A program made the translations under genes and the position numbers. Of a stretch of 64,000 nt of DNA, positions 9,488 to 19,505 are shown one piece after another. The notes beneath the pieces are model-generated. The model saw only the letters and a program-made list of their open reading frames with translations, did not search any database and was not told the origin of the DNA. Numbering within the stretch: position 1 is the stretch's first letter; each line of letters starts with the position of its first letter. The stretch is from Brucella cytisi (GTDB lineage Bacteria > Pseudomonadota > Alphaproteobacteria > Rhizobiales > Rhizobiaceae), in assembly GCA_012103075.1 (NCBI GenBank), contig JAAVLQ010000001.1, positions 248,001-312,000 of the forward strand. Reading direction: 5' to 3'.

Positions 9488-11798
9488 TTGCTTATCTGGT
9501 TAACTTCTATTGTTCTTTTCCTGATCGGGCTTGCGCTCGGCGCGGGAGGCATCTGGCTCGCCGCACTCGGCGGCAGCTGGTATTACATACTTGCGGCGAT
9601 CGGCTTTCTGCTGACCGCTGTTTTGCTTTCCCGGCGCAGCGCCTCAGCATTATGGGTCTATGCGCTTGTCATTCTCGGATCGCTCGGCTGGGCCGTTTAT
9701 GAAGTCGGCTTCGATTGGTGGCAGCTTGGCGCACGCGGCGGCGTCATCGTGCTGCTCGGCTTCTGGATGCTGACGCCCCGGATCAGGAAACCTCTGAATA
9801 ACGGGGCAGGTAATAGTGGTCTGCCGCTGGCTGCAGCCTCGGTGATCGCAGTCGTGGTCGCAGGCTATGCGATAACACAGGATACCTACAATATTGCCGG
9901 AGACCTGCCGACGGAGAAGGTCGCTGCAACGCCCGATCTTGGCGGCAACGTGCCCGATGGCGAATGGCACCAATATGGTCGAACGCCTTACGGTCAGCGC
10001 TACTCGCCGCTGGCGCAGATCACGCCGGAAAATGTTTCCAAGCTTCAGGTTGCCCGGCAGTATCAGACCGGCGATGTGAAGCAGCCGCAGGATGTGGGCG
10101 AAACGACCTATCAGGTTACACCGCTCAAGATTGGTGATTCCTTTATCTCTGCACGCCGCATAACTGGGCTATTGCGCTGGATGCGGCGACCGGCAAGGAA
10201 AAGTGGAAATTCGACCCCAAGGTCGGTTTCAATACAGACCGCCAGCACCAGACCTGCCGTGGTGTGAGCTACTGGAAGGATGCGACCGCAACGGCTGGAG
10301 CGAAATGCGCCGAGCGTGTCTATCTGCCGACATCTGACGCACGATTGATTGCACTGGATACGGCCACCGGAGAAATCTGCACGGATTTCGCCAATGGTGG
10401 AACTCTCGATCTCAGCCACGGCATGAAATACAATCCGGCAGGGTATTACTACTCCACTTCGCCCCCTGCGGTCGTCGGCGACAAGATCATCGTTGGCGGT
10501 GCCGTCAACGATAATTATTCGACGGAAGAACAGTCGGGCGTCATTCGCGCATTCGATATCCGCACCGGCCAACTGCTGTGGAACTGGGATTCGGGCAATC
10601 CGGATGTCACCACGCCGCTGCCGGAGGGGGAGCACTACACAACCAACTCACCCAATAGCTGGTCCGTTTCAAGCGTCGATGAGAAGCTCGGGCTGATCTT
10701 TGTTCCACTCGGCAACAAGGTGCCCGACCAGCTTGGTATGGACCGCAGCGAGAATGTGGAGAAGTTTTCCTCGTCCATCGTCGCTCTCGATGTGAACACC
10801 GGACAGCTTCGCTGGGTGCGCCAGACTGTTCACCATGATCTGTGGGACATGGACGTTCCAGCCCAGCCGGTCCTGCTGGAAATTAACGGGGTTCCGGCAC
10901 TGGTCGGACCGACGAAGCAGGGCGATCTCTATGTTCTGGATCGACGCACTGGTGAGCCGATCATTCCAGTCAGGGAAATTCCTGCTCCGACAGGTGCGAT
11001 ACCCGAGGACCATACTGCGCCGACGCAGCCGATCTCCGATCTTACTTTCAGTCCGCCGCCCTTGCGCGAAAGCGACATGTGGGGTGTGACGATGTTCGAT
11101 CAGCTCGCTTGTCGTATCAAGTTCCACGAGCTGTTCTATGAGGGCCGATATACCCCGCCTTCGCTGCGCGGAACGATTGTCTATCCGGGCAATTTCGGTG
11201 TGTTCAACTGGGGCAGCGTGGCCGTCGATCCGGTGCGGCAAGTTATGTTCGGTATGCCGACCTATCTCGCCTTCACCTCGCGCCTCGTTCCACGCGCGGA
11301 CATTCCGCCGAAAGGACAGGATGAAAAGGGAAGCGAGCAAGGTCTGAACCGTAACGATGGTGCTTCCTATGGCGTCTTCATGGGGCCATTCCCGGGTCCG
11401 CTCGGTATTCCCTGCCAGACGCCGCCATGGGGCTATGTCGCCGGTGTTGACTTGCGAACCGGCAAGATTGCCTACAAGCATCGGAATGGGACTATCCGCG
11501 ATATGTCACCGGTTCCACTTCCGCTGAAGGTCGGCGTTCCGGGCATTGGCGGGGGCCGATGATCACCGCAGGCGGCGTTGCCTTCCTTGGTGCAGCCGTG
11601 GATGACTATCTGCGCGCCTATGACCTGACTTCGGGCAAGCAGCTCTGGGAAGCACGGCTTCCTGCTGGCGGCCAGTCGACGCCAATGAGCTATACGGTCG
11701 GCGATCAGCAATTCGTTCTGATGGTTGCCGGCGGGCATGGTTCTGTTGGCACCAAGCCCGGCGATTATGTGATCGCCTATACTTTGCCGAAAGGCTGA
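9488..11798 (+). CDS. gcd: Membrane-bound PQQ-dependent glucose dehydrogenase, frameshifted
   Basis: Oxidises D-glucose to gluconolactone in the periplasm and passes electrons to ubiquinone. The N-terminus has about five hydrophobic helices (residues 1-140), then a beta-propeller PQQ domain with recognisable Gcd segments: WHQYGRTPYGQRYSPL, HHDLWDMDVPAQPVLL, MWGVTMFDQLACRI and the C-terminal AGGHGSVGTKPGDYVIAY. The length (about 770 residues) fits the family. Frames break near 10140 (one C lost) and near 11553 (one G lost in a G-run). A TTG at 9488 has AGAAGGGGG eight bases upstream; an ATG at 9458 is in frame but has a weak ribosome site. No PQQ synthesis genes are in the window. Confidence 0.9.
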
Positions 11799-11818
11799 GC
11801 TGGTGATGTGAAGAAAAG

Positions 11819-11846
11819 CGCCGGGAGTGATCCCGGCGTTTTATTT
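11819..11846. terminator. Terminator between gcd and hmrR
   Basis: Perfect stem CGCCGGGA / TCCCGGCG with GTGA loop followed by TTTTATTT. It lies between convergent gcd and the MerR-family gene, and its T-run serves the plus-strand gcd transcript. Confidence 0.85.
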
Positions 11847-11853
11847 GCAGACC

Positions 11854-12302
11854 TCAAATTTTACCGTGCAGCAATTCACCTTTGCGTGGAGCCGGGCGCT
11901 TGCGGCTTTCCACGCTGTTTTCTGCAAGCTGGTGAATGATCGGGCAATCGGGGCGGTTGTCCCCGTGGCAGTTTTTCGCGAGGTAGCGCAGCGTATCAGC
12001 CATTTCCTGCAACTGACGCATCTTGGCTTCCAGCTCCTCGACATGGCCAAGCGCTACCTTCTTGACGTCAGACGATGCGCGATTGCGATCGCGCCAGAGC
12101 GTCAGCAGTTCCTTGATCTGTTCAACCTGAAAACCGAGATCGCGGCTGCGGCGGATGAAGCGCAGCGTCTCAACGTCTTTTGCGTATAGACGCGATAGCC
12201 CGAACCGGTTCTCTCGGCAGCTTCAATGAGTCCGATTGTTTCATAATGGCGGATCATCTTCGCCGATATGCCAGATGCTGCAGCTGCCTGCCCTATATTC
12301 AT
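11854..12302 (-). CDS. hmrR: Copper-responsive MerR-family regulator (CueR/HmrR type), frameshifted
   Basis: About 148 residues. The N-terminal winged helix reads MNIGQAAAASGISAKMIRHY and ETIGLIEAAERTGSGYRVY. The C-terminal metal loop has the Cu(I)-binding pair of cysteines in the context NCHGDNRPDCPII, typical of CueR/HmrR and unlike zinc or mercury sensors. One base is missing near 12177, between the HTH domain and the dimerisation helix. ATG 12302 is preferred, with GAGGAAC upstream; a GTG at 12314 is in frame. It is expected to activate copper efflux genes such as the copA at the window start, though the two are 10 kb apart. Confidence 0.88.
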
Positions 12303-12374
12303 CCCGTTCCTCACTGGCTGGTTATTTGCAAGGATATAGGAATGCAGAGACGTCTTTCAAAGAGGCTTATGTTT

Positions 12375-13121
12375 TCAGATGGCTCGTCTGGAACGTTTCA
12401 TAAGGTAATGTTCAATTGCCTGAAACCCATCAAAGATGAGTATGGCAAGTGCGGCCACGACGAGCCCTCCTTGCAAAACAAAAGCAAGATTGTTGGAAAT
12501 GAGCCCGGCGATGATGACTTCTCCAAGTGTTCTGGCAGCGACAGTCGAGCCAATGGTAGCCGTTGCAAGGCCGATCACAACGGAAAGTCTGATACCCGCC
12601 AGAATAACCGGCATGGCAAGGGGAACCTCGACTTTGACAAGCCGTTGCGCGCTGGTCATCCCCATGCCGCGTGCAGCTTCGACAACCGGAGGCGGCAAAG
12701 TCGTTAGTCCTGTTAGCGTATTTTCAAAAATCGGAAGCAGACCATAGAGGAAGAGTGCAATCAGGGTCGGCTTGTCTCCGAAACCGAAGACCGGCACTGC
12801 AAGTGCCAGCACTGCAACTGGAGGAAAGGTCTGGCCGATATTTACAAGGCTGCGTGAGAGTGGCAGAAACTCCGCGCCCTGCTTTCTGGTAACAAAGATT
12901 GCCATCGAGACGGCTACAATCGTGGATGCAAGTGCGGCCAGAGCGACCGGGCCGAGATGCTGCAAAGTCAGTGTCACGAAGTTCGCACGATCATAAATGA
13001 CCGGGACGCCCTCATCGACGAGCGGTCGAAACAACGGCTCGAAAAGATGGGGCCGCCACAGAAACAGCAGCAGAACGCCCAGAAGCAGCGCACGCGGAAC
13101 AAGGGACAGGAACAACCTCAT
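12375..13121 (-). CDS. yehW: Osmoprotectant ABC transporter permease (YehW/OpuCB type)
   Basis: Intact 248-residue membrane protein with about six helices and the binding-protein-dependent transport motif EAARGMGMTSAQRLVKVEVP that docks the ATPase. It resembles the short permease of YehZYXW/OpuC systems, which import glycine betaine, choline or related osmolytes. Its ATG overlaps the ATPase stop by ATGA, so it is translationally coupled. It is the last gene of the four-gene operon running leftwards from 16202. Substrate not determinable from sequence; E. coli Yeh/Osm system is reported as a low-affinity betaine importer. Confidence 0.87.
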   Translation of the reverse strand: MRLFLSLVPRALLLGVLLLFLWRPHLFEPLFRPLVDEGVPVIYDRANFVTLTLQHLGPVALAALASTIVAVSMAIFVTRKQGAEFLPLSRSLVNIGQTFPPVAVLALAVPVFGFGDKPTLIALFLYGLLPIFENTLTGLTTLPPPVVEAARGMGMTSAQRLVKVEVPLAMPVILAGIRLSVVIGLATATIGSTVAARTLGEVIIAGLISNNLAFVLQGGLVVAALAILIFDGFQAIEHYLMKRSRRAI

Positions 13122-14054
13122 GCCGGACGCTCTGCCTGATGCAGAAGCCTGTCGAGCGTAACTTGTCCAAGTGGCCTTCCATCATGATCAAGAACGGGAA
13201 GAGCTTTGCGTCCTGACCACAGAAGCTCGGCAAGGGCATCGCGTTGCGACGCTGTTACCGGCATTGTTGCACCGCTTGCATCACCGGGCTGGAGCACGGT
13301 TTTAAGGTCCATGAGAGAGAGGAGGCGGAAAGGCCGTTCGCCCGTACCGACAAGGCGTTCGACGAAATCGGTTGCCGGACGGGCAAGAATTTCTGCCGGT
13401 GGACCATATTGCAGCAATTTTCCGTCATCCATGACGGCGATACGATCACCCAGCGATATGGCTTCCTCCATGTCGTGCGTGACAAGGATTATGGTCGTGC
13501 CGAGCCGCTTCTGGATCGCCTTTAGATCTTCCTGTGCCTTGGCACGAATAACCGGATCGAGTGCCCCGAAGGGCTCGTCCATGAAGGATGTTCGGCCCGA
13601 CAGCGAGCGCGCGTGCCACGCCGACGCGTTGCTGTTGCCCTCCGGAAAGTTCATGCGGATAGCGGTCGCGATAGTCCGCTGGTTCAAGCTGGAAGAGGTC
13701 AAGCAGTTCATCCACACGTGTATCGATGCGTTGTTTCTGCCATCCAAGCAGAAGGGGAACCGTCGCTATGTTTCCTGCGACAGTGCGATGCGGAAACAGT
13801 CCGTTCTGCTGGATGACGTAACCGATCCGCCGCCGCAGAACATGACCGGGTTCGTCCATGATGCTGCGGCCATCGATGCGGATTTCTCCGTCGGTCGGCT
13901 CAACCAGACGATTGACCATCCGCAGGAGGGTCGTCTTGCCGGAACCTGACGTCCCGACAATGGCAGCAATACTGTGGGGTTCGATGGTGAAGCTCACTGC
14001 GTCCACCGCTGCGCGTCCGTTATAGCGCTTCGTGATATGGTCGAATTCGATCAT
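13118..14054 (-). CDS. yehX: Osmoprotectant ABC transporter ATP-binding protein (YehX/OpuCA type), frameshifted
   Basis: ATPase of the osmolyte importer, about 312 residues. Walker A is GTSGSGKTT, signature is LSGGQQQRVGVARAL, Walker B is DEPFGALDPV and the H-loop is THDMEEA. The C-terminal region after about residue 230 resembles one CBS-like sensor segment (VTASQRDALAEL, ALPVLDHDGRPLGQVTLD), as in OpuCA/ProV-type proteins regulated by ionic strength. The frame breaks near 13581, just before Walker B, where two bases are lost or one is extra. Start and stop overlap with yehY and yehW by four bases on both sides. Confidence 0.88.
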
Positions 14055-15243
14055 TGGGAGCTGCCTTTCCCGGTGATTTCTATCGCTGCATCGAGAATGA
14101 CAGCAGCCGCAAAGGCGAGGAGAACGGTAGGCAAGGCACCCAGCAGAACAAGATCCATGGCCGTTTGCCCAATGCCCTGAAAGACGAATGTTCCGAAGCC
14201 GCCGCCACCAATCAATGCCGCAATGGTCGTCAGGCCGATATTCTGCACCATGACGATACGTATGCCGGTGAGAATAACGGGAAAAGCGAGCGGAAATTCC
14301 GTTTTGAAGAGGCGTTGTAGGCGCGTCATGCCCATGCCGCGGGCTGCGTCCGTTACCGGCTCCGGCACCTGTGCCAGCCCTGCGACGGTATTTGCCACGA
14401 TAGGCAGCAGCGAATAGAGAAAAAGCGCAACGAATGCCGGTGCAGCGCCAATACCACGGATACCGATAGCACCCGCCCGTGGAAAACTGCGTGGCGACCC
14501 AGCCGAGTGGCGCAATCAAAATACCGAACAGGGCCATTGACGGAATGGTCTGCACGATATTGAGGCTGTTAAGAACGAAAGCCCGCAACCCGGCCAAGCG
14601 ATGGCAGACAAGCCCCAGCGGAATACCCACTGCGGTCGCCGCCGCAAGCGATCCCAATGCCAACGCTATATGCCGTTCCGCTTCGTTCCAGAAGCTGTCC
14701 GCGCGGCTTTGATATTCTTTCATGAATGAGATGCTGTCCCAGAGGCCTGAGGAAAGCAGCGCGGCCAGAAGTAATCCTGCAATGACCAGCAGCCCGACCC
14801 GTAAAACGGACCGGCACGCAGCCGGACCAGCCCATCCGCGACATAAAGTGCGCTCGCAAAAACAACAGCCAGAAACCGGAAGCCGGAGAAACGCGCGCAT
14901 ATCTGTTTCCTTCGGGCGACAGATATGACGCGGCGGGCCGATTGCCACCATGACGGATGCGAGACAGAACAGAGCCGCGTACAGCCGCAACAAATTGTTG
15001 CTGCGGACAAAGCCGATCAGCAGTCCTGCCGCTACGACAGCGGCGAACAGCAGCGCCAATGAGGTCGGCAGGGCATCCAAAAATAACGCGGTTCGCCTTG
15101 AACGATGCGGTTTGCCCGAAAGTTTGCGAATGGCAGAAGCAATCCCGATAAGGCGATTGCCGCAATGACCAGTCCGAGCTTGTCGATATATGCAAACAAG
15201 CCCCTCGTGCCATTTGCCGGATCGTCTGGTGTGTTGCACTCAT
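14051..15243 (-). CDS. yehY: Osmoprotectant ABC transporter large permease (YehY type), multiply frameshifted
   Basis: Reconstructed length is about 390 residues, matching the long YehY-type permease. The N-terminal helices are spread over several frames (LGLVIAAIALSGLLLPFANF, LPTSLALLFAAVVAAGLL, VGLLVIAGLLLAALLSSG). The permease core, with ALGSLAAATAVGIPLGL and the ATPase-docking loop DAARGMGMTRLQRLFKTEFP, is split near 14480. I count about five breaks (near 15195, 15085, 14915, 14815 and 14480), the densest in the window. A 597-residue open frame here is a chimera of this gene and yehX and is not a real protein. True decay is possible but the neighbours argue for sequence error. Confidence 0.8.
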
Positions 15244-15271
15244 GCCCGGCAATTATCCGTTATCGCGCTCT

Positions 15272-16202
15272 CTACTTGAGAAATCCGTTGGCTTTAAGAA
15301 AATCCTCGGCGACCGCCTTTGCCGGTTCGCCACCCAGTTGCACGCGACCGTTGAGTTCCTGAAGGGTGGTCAGGTCGAGTTTCTCGAAGACGGGTTTCAG
15401 AAGTTCCTCGATCTTCGGATTTTTCTTCAAGACTTCCTCACGGATGATCGGGGCGGGCTGGTAGACCGGCTGCACATGCTTGTCGTCTTCGAGAACGACA
15501 AGTCCGGAAGGCGCGATGCCGCCATCGGTGCCGTAGACCATGGCCGCGTTGGCGCCGCTGGTCTGGTTGGCAGCGGCAGCAATGGTTGCAGCCGTGTCCC
15601 CGCCTGAAAGTGTGATGAGCTGGTCGGGTTTCAGGGTGAAGCTATAGGCGGTCTGGAAAGCGGGCAGGGCTGCTGCCGAGTTCACGAATTCCGAGGATGC
15701 GGCCAGAATGACCTTTCCACCGCCTGAAATGTACTTTCCGAATTCGCTCAGGTTCGTAAGCTTGTTTTCGTCGGCGACATCCTTGCGCACCGCAATGCCC
15801 CGGTGTTGTTTGCCGGTGAGGGCGCCAGCCAGACGATCTTGTTGGCATCGTAATCGAGCTGCTTTGCAGTCTCATAAGCTTTGGCTGGGTCTTTCCAGAG
15901 CGGATCGTCAGCCTTGTTGAAGAAGAAGGCGGCATTGCCAGTATACTCGGGATAGATGTCGATTTCGCCAGCGGTGATCGCCTTTGCGAACGACCGGCGT
16001 GGCGCCGAGCTGGATACGATCAGTGGTCTGGATACCATTCGCATTGAGAATGGCCAGAATGATGTTGCCAAGGACGCCGCCCTCAGTGTCGATCTTGGAA
16101 GACACGACCACCTCTGCCTGCGCGAGGCTGGAAAACTGAACTGCGCCTGCAAAGAGGGGCAAGTGCGATGGCACTTCCCTTGAATAGGTTTCTGTACGAC
16201 AT
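15272..16202 (-). CDS. yehZ: Osmoprotectant-binding periplasmic protein (YehZ/OsmF type), frameshifted
   Basis: Periplasmic binding protein of the OpuAC/QAT family, about 308 residues. It has a signal peptide (MSYRNLFKGSAIALAPLFAG-like, ending before AQAEVVVSSKIDTEG). Family segments are ILAILNANGIQTTDRIQLG, AGEIDIYPEYTGNAAFFF and YGTDGGIAPSGLVVLEDDK. Frames break near 16165, 16000 and 15800. It is the first gene of the operon, and the adjacent glutamate dehydrogenase gene stands in the same direction upstream. Binds betaine-like quaternary amines in the family; the aromatic box could not be checked residue by residue. Confidence 0.85.
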
Positions 16203-16281
16203 GCTCATCATCCCATCGCGCTGGTTTTTCCTTGTGAAGGTAAACTATAGCGCCAACGGGAAAAGGAAACCGCCGTTCGAC

Positions 16282-16313
16282 ACCCCTCCTGACAGCGGGC
16301 TGGCAGGAGGGGT
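16282..16313. terminator. Hairpin downstream of gdhA
   Basis: Perfect 10-bp inverted repeat ACCCCTCCTG / CAGGAGGGGT with a 12-base loop, 17 bases past the gdhA stop. It has no T-run on either side, so it is a weak or Rho-assisted terminator at best. Confidence 0.55.
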
Positions 16314-16330
16314 AATGTCAAAAGGCTGGA

Positions 16331-17596
16331 TCAGGCAGCAAAATCGTTTTGCGTGCCGTGTGCTTCAATAGCCTGTGCAAGACGCTGCAGCGCATGGACA
16401 TAAGCTGCCGAGCGAACTGTCACATTGTGCTGCTTGGCATGGTTCCAGATGGCGCGGCCCTCACGTTCCATGATAGTTTTCAGGCGCTCATGGATTTCTT
16501 CAAGCGTCCAGTAATAGCCCTGACGGTTCTGCACCCATTCGAAATAGGAAACCGTCACGCCACCGGCATTGGCCAGAATATCCGGCAGAACGATGACGCC
16601 ATTTTTCGCAAGGATTTCGTCTGCTTCCGGTGTCACGGGACCATTTGCAAGCTCGACAATCAGCTTTGCCTTGATGGAAGCTGCGTTGTCGGCATGGATC
16701 ATGTTTTCCATGGCGCTTGGCACCAGCACATCGCAGTCGGCTGCAAGCAACTCATCGGGAGTGATGGCTTCATGGCCATTCTTGCCAGCTGTCGAGACAA
16801 CCGACTTGTTCTGTGCTTTCGCTTCCAGAAGAGCATCGAGATCAAGGCCGTTGGCGCAATAAACAGCACCGGACGAATCCGATACGGCAACGATCTTGTG
16901 ACCATCGCTAGCCATCAGCTTGGCGATGAACTGACCGGCATTGCCGAAGCCCTGAACCGTGACGCGAAGCTGCGCAGCAAGGCCCAGATCGTGTGACAGA
17001 TGGCGCACGAGATAAAAGCCGCCGCGCGCCGTGGCATCATTGCGTCCAAGCGAACCGCCAAGCGCCAGCGGCTTGCCAGTGATGACGGCAGGCGAGGACT
17101 GTCCGACGATCTGGGAATATTCGTCTGCCATCCAGCCCATGATCATGGAATTGGTGTAGACATCCGGTGCCGGAATGTCGCGATCCGGCCCGATAATGCC
17201 GGAGAAAGCCCGGATGTAGGCGCGCGAAAGACGCTCCAGCTCAGCCTTTGAAAGTTGACGTGGATCGACCTGAATTGCACCCTTTCCGCCGCCATAAGGC
17301 AGGTTCATGACGGCGCATTTGAAAGTCATCCAGAAGGCCAGCGTTTCAACCTCTTCCGCGGTCGATTCCGGATGATAGCGGATGCCGCCCTTCGTCGGTC
17401 CGCGCGTGTCGTCGTAGCGGCAGCGCCATGCAAGAAAGGATTTGCGCGAACCATCATCCATGCGGATCATCAGTCGCACTTTCATGGTCTCACGTGCATA
17501 TTTCAGCTTCTCGATGACGTCCGCATCGATGTTGATGTGGCCTGCGGCCTCGTCCAGACGGACAAGTGCACTTTCGAGTAGATTCTCCTTAGTCAC
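16331..17596 (-). CDS. gdhA: Glutamate dehydrogenase (Glu/Leu/Phe/Val dehydrogenase family)
   Basis: Intact, about 421 residues, the size of hexameric GDH. Interconverts glutamate and 2-oxoglutarate plus ammonia. Substrate motif TKGGIRYHP, catalytic-lysine motif MNLPYGGGKGAI, and the nucleotide-binding GFGNAG motif (near residue 215) are present. Start is GTG 17596, with AAGGTGA just upstream; the longer frame to 17692 would add a Lys-rich leader (KIKKKRKKG) foreign to the family. NAD versus NADP preference is not decided here. The neighbouring sarcosine oxidase and osmolyte importer make a role in nitrogen recovery from betaine-type compounds plausible (inference). Confidence 0.93.
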   Translation of the reverse strand: MTKENLLESALVRLDEAAGHINIDADVIEKLKYARETMKVRLMIRMDDGSRKSFLAWRCRYDDTRGPTKGGIRYHPESTAEEVETLAFWMTFKCAVMNLPYGGGKGAIQVDPRQLSKAELERLSRAYIRAFSGIIGPDRDIPAPDVYTNSMIMGWMADEYSQIVGQSSPAVITGKPLALGGSLGRNDATARGGFYLVRHLSHDLGLAAQLRVTVQGFGNAGQFIAKLMASDGHKIVAVSDSSGAVYCANGLDLDALLEAKAQNKSVVSTAGKNGHEAITPDELLAADCDVLVPSAMENMIHADNAASIKAKLIVELANGPVTPEADEILAKNGVIVLPDILANAGGVTVSYFEWVQNRQGYYWTLEEIHERLKTIMEREGRAIWNHAKQHNVTVRSAAYVHALQRLAQAIEAHGTQNDFAA

Positions 17597-17927
17597 GGAA
17601 TCACCTTTCTTGCGTTTCTTTTTTATTTTGGACGCGATTTTACGAAAGAATGCGTAGTCCTTTGCGCAATAAAAGAAAAGGGAAAAGGACAATAATGTTG
17701 TCCTATTTTACAGGGGCGATTTTTGAAACTGCTTTGCCGTCAGGTTTGCAGACGCGGGCCCACTTGTATGAGGTGGACCAGATGTCGCGAAATGGTGGGC
17801 ATGTCGTATTTGTGGCGTCTTTTGACGCAAGCCTGCTGTCGGGTTTGAAACGGAAACAATAGAAATATCATCAAAGGCTTCGCTTGCGCCGACAGGGCGC
17901 TTGCGGTCGCGAAACTGGTGGTTGTCT
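17597..17927. other. Divergent promoter region between gdhA and soxB
   Basis: 331 bases between two divergent operons, so promoters for both must lie here. It is rich in A-runs next to gdhA (GAAAAGGGAAAAGGAC). I saw no convincing operator, riboswitch or RNA. A short open frame at 17650-17862 has no coding character. Confidence 0.5.
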
Positions 17928-19181
17928 ATGTCCCGTTTTTCTGCAGCTTCTATTATTAAAAATGCGCTTTCCGGCAACAAGAACTGGAAGCCGCAATGGC
18001 CCAATGCCGAACCCAAGACCGAATATGACGTGATCATCGTCGGCGGTGGTGGGCATGGTCTGGGTGCCGCCTATTATCTGGCCAAGGAACATGGCATCAC
18101 CAATGTCGCGGTCATCGAAAAAGGCTGGCTTGGCGGCGGCAATACCGGGCGCAACACCACCATCATCCGCTCCAACTATCTCTATGATGAGAGCGCACAT
18201 CTCTACGAACATGCGATGAAGCTGTGGGAAGGCTTGAGCCGGGACCTCAACTACAATGTCATGTTCTCGCAGCGCGGCGTGATGATGCTGGCCCATACGG
18301 TGCATGATGTGCAGAGCTTCAAGCGTCACATCCATGCCAATCGTCTCAACGGCATCGACAATGAATGGCTGACCGGGGAGCAGGCGAAGGAATATTGCCC
18401 GCCGCTCGATATTTCAGCCAATGCGCGCTATCCGGTCGTCGGTGCCACCTTGCAGCGGCGCGGCGGCGTGGCTCGTCACGATGCGGTTGCATGGGGCTAT
18501 GCACGCGGCGCGACAGAGCGCGGCGTTGATATCATCCAGAATTGCCCGGTCACGGCCATTCGTCGTGACGCATCGGGTCGCGTGACCGGCGTTGATACGC
18601 CACGCGGTTTCATCAAGGCGAAGAAAGTGGCGGTTTCCGCTGCTGGCAGCACTTCCATTGTCATGGATACGGCAGGCGTGCGTATGCCGCTTGAAAGCTT
18701 CCCGCTACAGGCGCTCGTGTCCGAGCCGGTCAAGCCGATCTTCCCATGTGTGGTCATGTCTAACACGGTTCATGCCTATATCAGCCAGTCCGACAAGGGC
18801 GAGCTGGTCATCGGCTCCGGCACTGACCAATATGTGTCCTACAGCCAGCGCGGTGGTCTGCCGCTGATCGAGCATACGCTTGCGGCCATCTGCGAAGTCT
18901 TCCCGATCTTCACCCGTATGCGGATGCTGCGTAAATGGGGCGGTATTGTTGACGTCACGCCGGATCGTTCGCCGATTATCGGCAAGACGCCGGTGCCGGG
19001 CCTCTTCGTGAATTGCGGCTGGGGTACCGGCGGCTTCAAGGCGACACCGGGTTCGGCGCATGTCTTTGCCCATACGATCGCACGCGACGAACCACACTGG
19101 ATCAACGCACCGTTCACGCTTGAACGCTTCACCACCGGTCGCTTGATTGATGAAGCGGCTGCTGCCGCTGTGGCTCACTAA
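17928..19181 (+). CDS. soxB: Sarcosine oxidase beta subunit
   Basis: Intact, 417 residues from the ATG at 17928. Heterotetrameric sarcosine oxidase demethylates sarcosine to glycine, producing H2O2 and methylene-tetrahydrofolate. The beta subunit carries FAD and the covalent FMN. The FAD-binding Rossmann motif [18 protein letters not shown] is near residue 35, and the C-terminal segment [20 protein letters not shown] is typical of the family. An in-frame upstream start would only add nine residues. First of the operon soxB-D-A-G, all intact and tightly spaced. Confidence 0.95.
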   Translation: MSRFSAASIIKNALSGNKNWKPQWPNAEPKTEYDVIIVGGGGHGLGAAYYLAKEHGITNVAVIEKGWLGGGNTGRNTTIIRSNYLYDESAHLYEHAMKLWEGLSRDLNYNVMFSQRGVMMLAHTVHDVQSFKRHIHANRLNGIDNEWLTGEQAKEYCPPLDISANARYPVVGATLQRRGGVARHDAVAWGYARGATERGVDIIQNCPVTAIRRDASGRVTGVDTPRGFIKAKKVAVSAAGSTSIVMDTAGVRMPLESFPLQALVSEPVKPIFPCVVMSNTVHAYISQSDKGELVIGSGTDQYVSYSQRGGLPLIEHTLAAICEVFPIFTRMRMLRKWGGIVDVTPDRSPIIGKTPVPGLFVNCGWGTGGFKATPGSAHVFAHTIARDEPHWINAPFTLERFTTGRLIDEAAAAAVAH

Positions 19182-19199
19182 GGAATAGGGGAAACACTA

Positions 19200-19505
19200 A
19201 TGCTTCTTATCCGTTGCCCTTATTGCGAGATGGAACGCCCAGAGCTGGAATTCGCCTATGCGGGCGAAGCGCATATCGCGCGTCCAGCCGACCCATCGAC
19301 ACTGACCGATGATGAATGGCGCGACTTCCTGTTCACGCGCTCCAATCCGCGCGGCACCCATTATGAACGCTGGCGGCATATCAATGGCTGCGGCCGCTTT
19401 TTCAATGCGGTGCGCGATACGGTGAGCGATAAGTTTGTCACCACCTACAAGGCCGGTGAACCCCGTCCTGCTTTGGCAGAAACTCCGGCTGCGGAGACGA
19501 AATAA
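19200..19505 (+). CDS. soxD: Sarcosine oxidase delta subunit
   Basis: Intact, 101 residues. Small zinc-binding subunit of the heterotetramer. The N-terminal zinc ligands CPYCE are visible, with a later His and a Cys (RHINGCGRFFN) fitting the Cys3His site. The start follows the soxB stop by 18 bases, and the TAA stop overlaps the soxA start (TAATG), which implies coupled translation. Length and motifs match SoxD exactly. Confidence 0.94.
   Translation: MLLIRCPYCEMERPELEFAYAGEAHIARPADPSTLTDDEWRDFLFTRSNPRGTHYERWRHINGCGRFFNAVRDTVSDKFVTTYKAGEPRPALAETPAAETK

Noticed and set aside
13446-15239. A 597-residue open frame on the minus strand
   Set aside because: It fuses parts of yehY, out-of-frame sequence and the N-terminal half of yehX. 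The indels create this chimera; motifs of two different proteins lie in it.
17650-17862. Small open frame in the gdhA-soxB gap
   Set aside because: No ribosome site, no recognisable similarity, and base use unlike the flanking genes.
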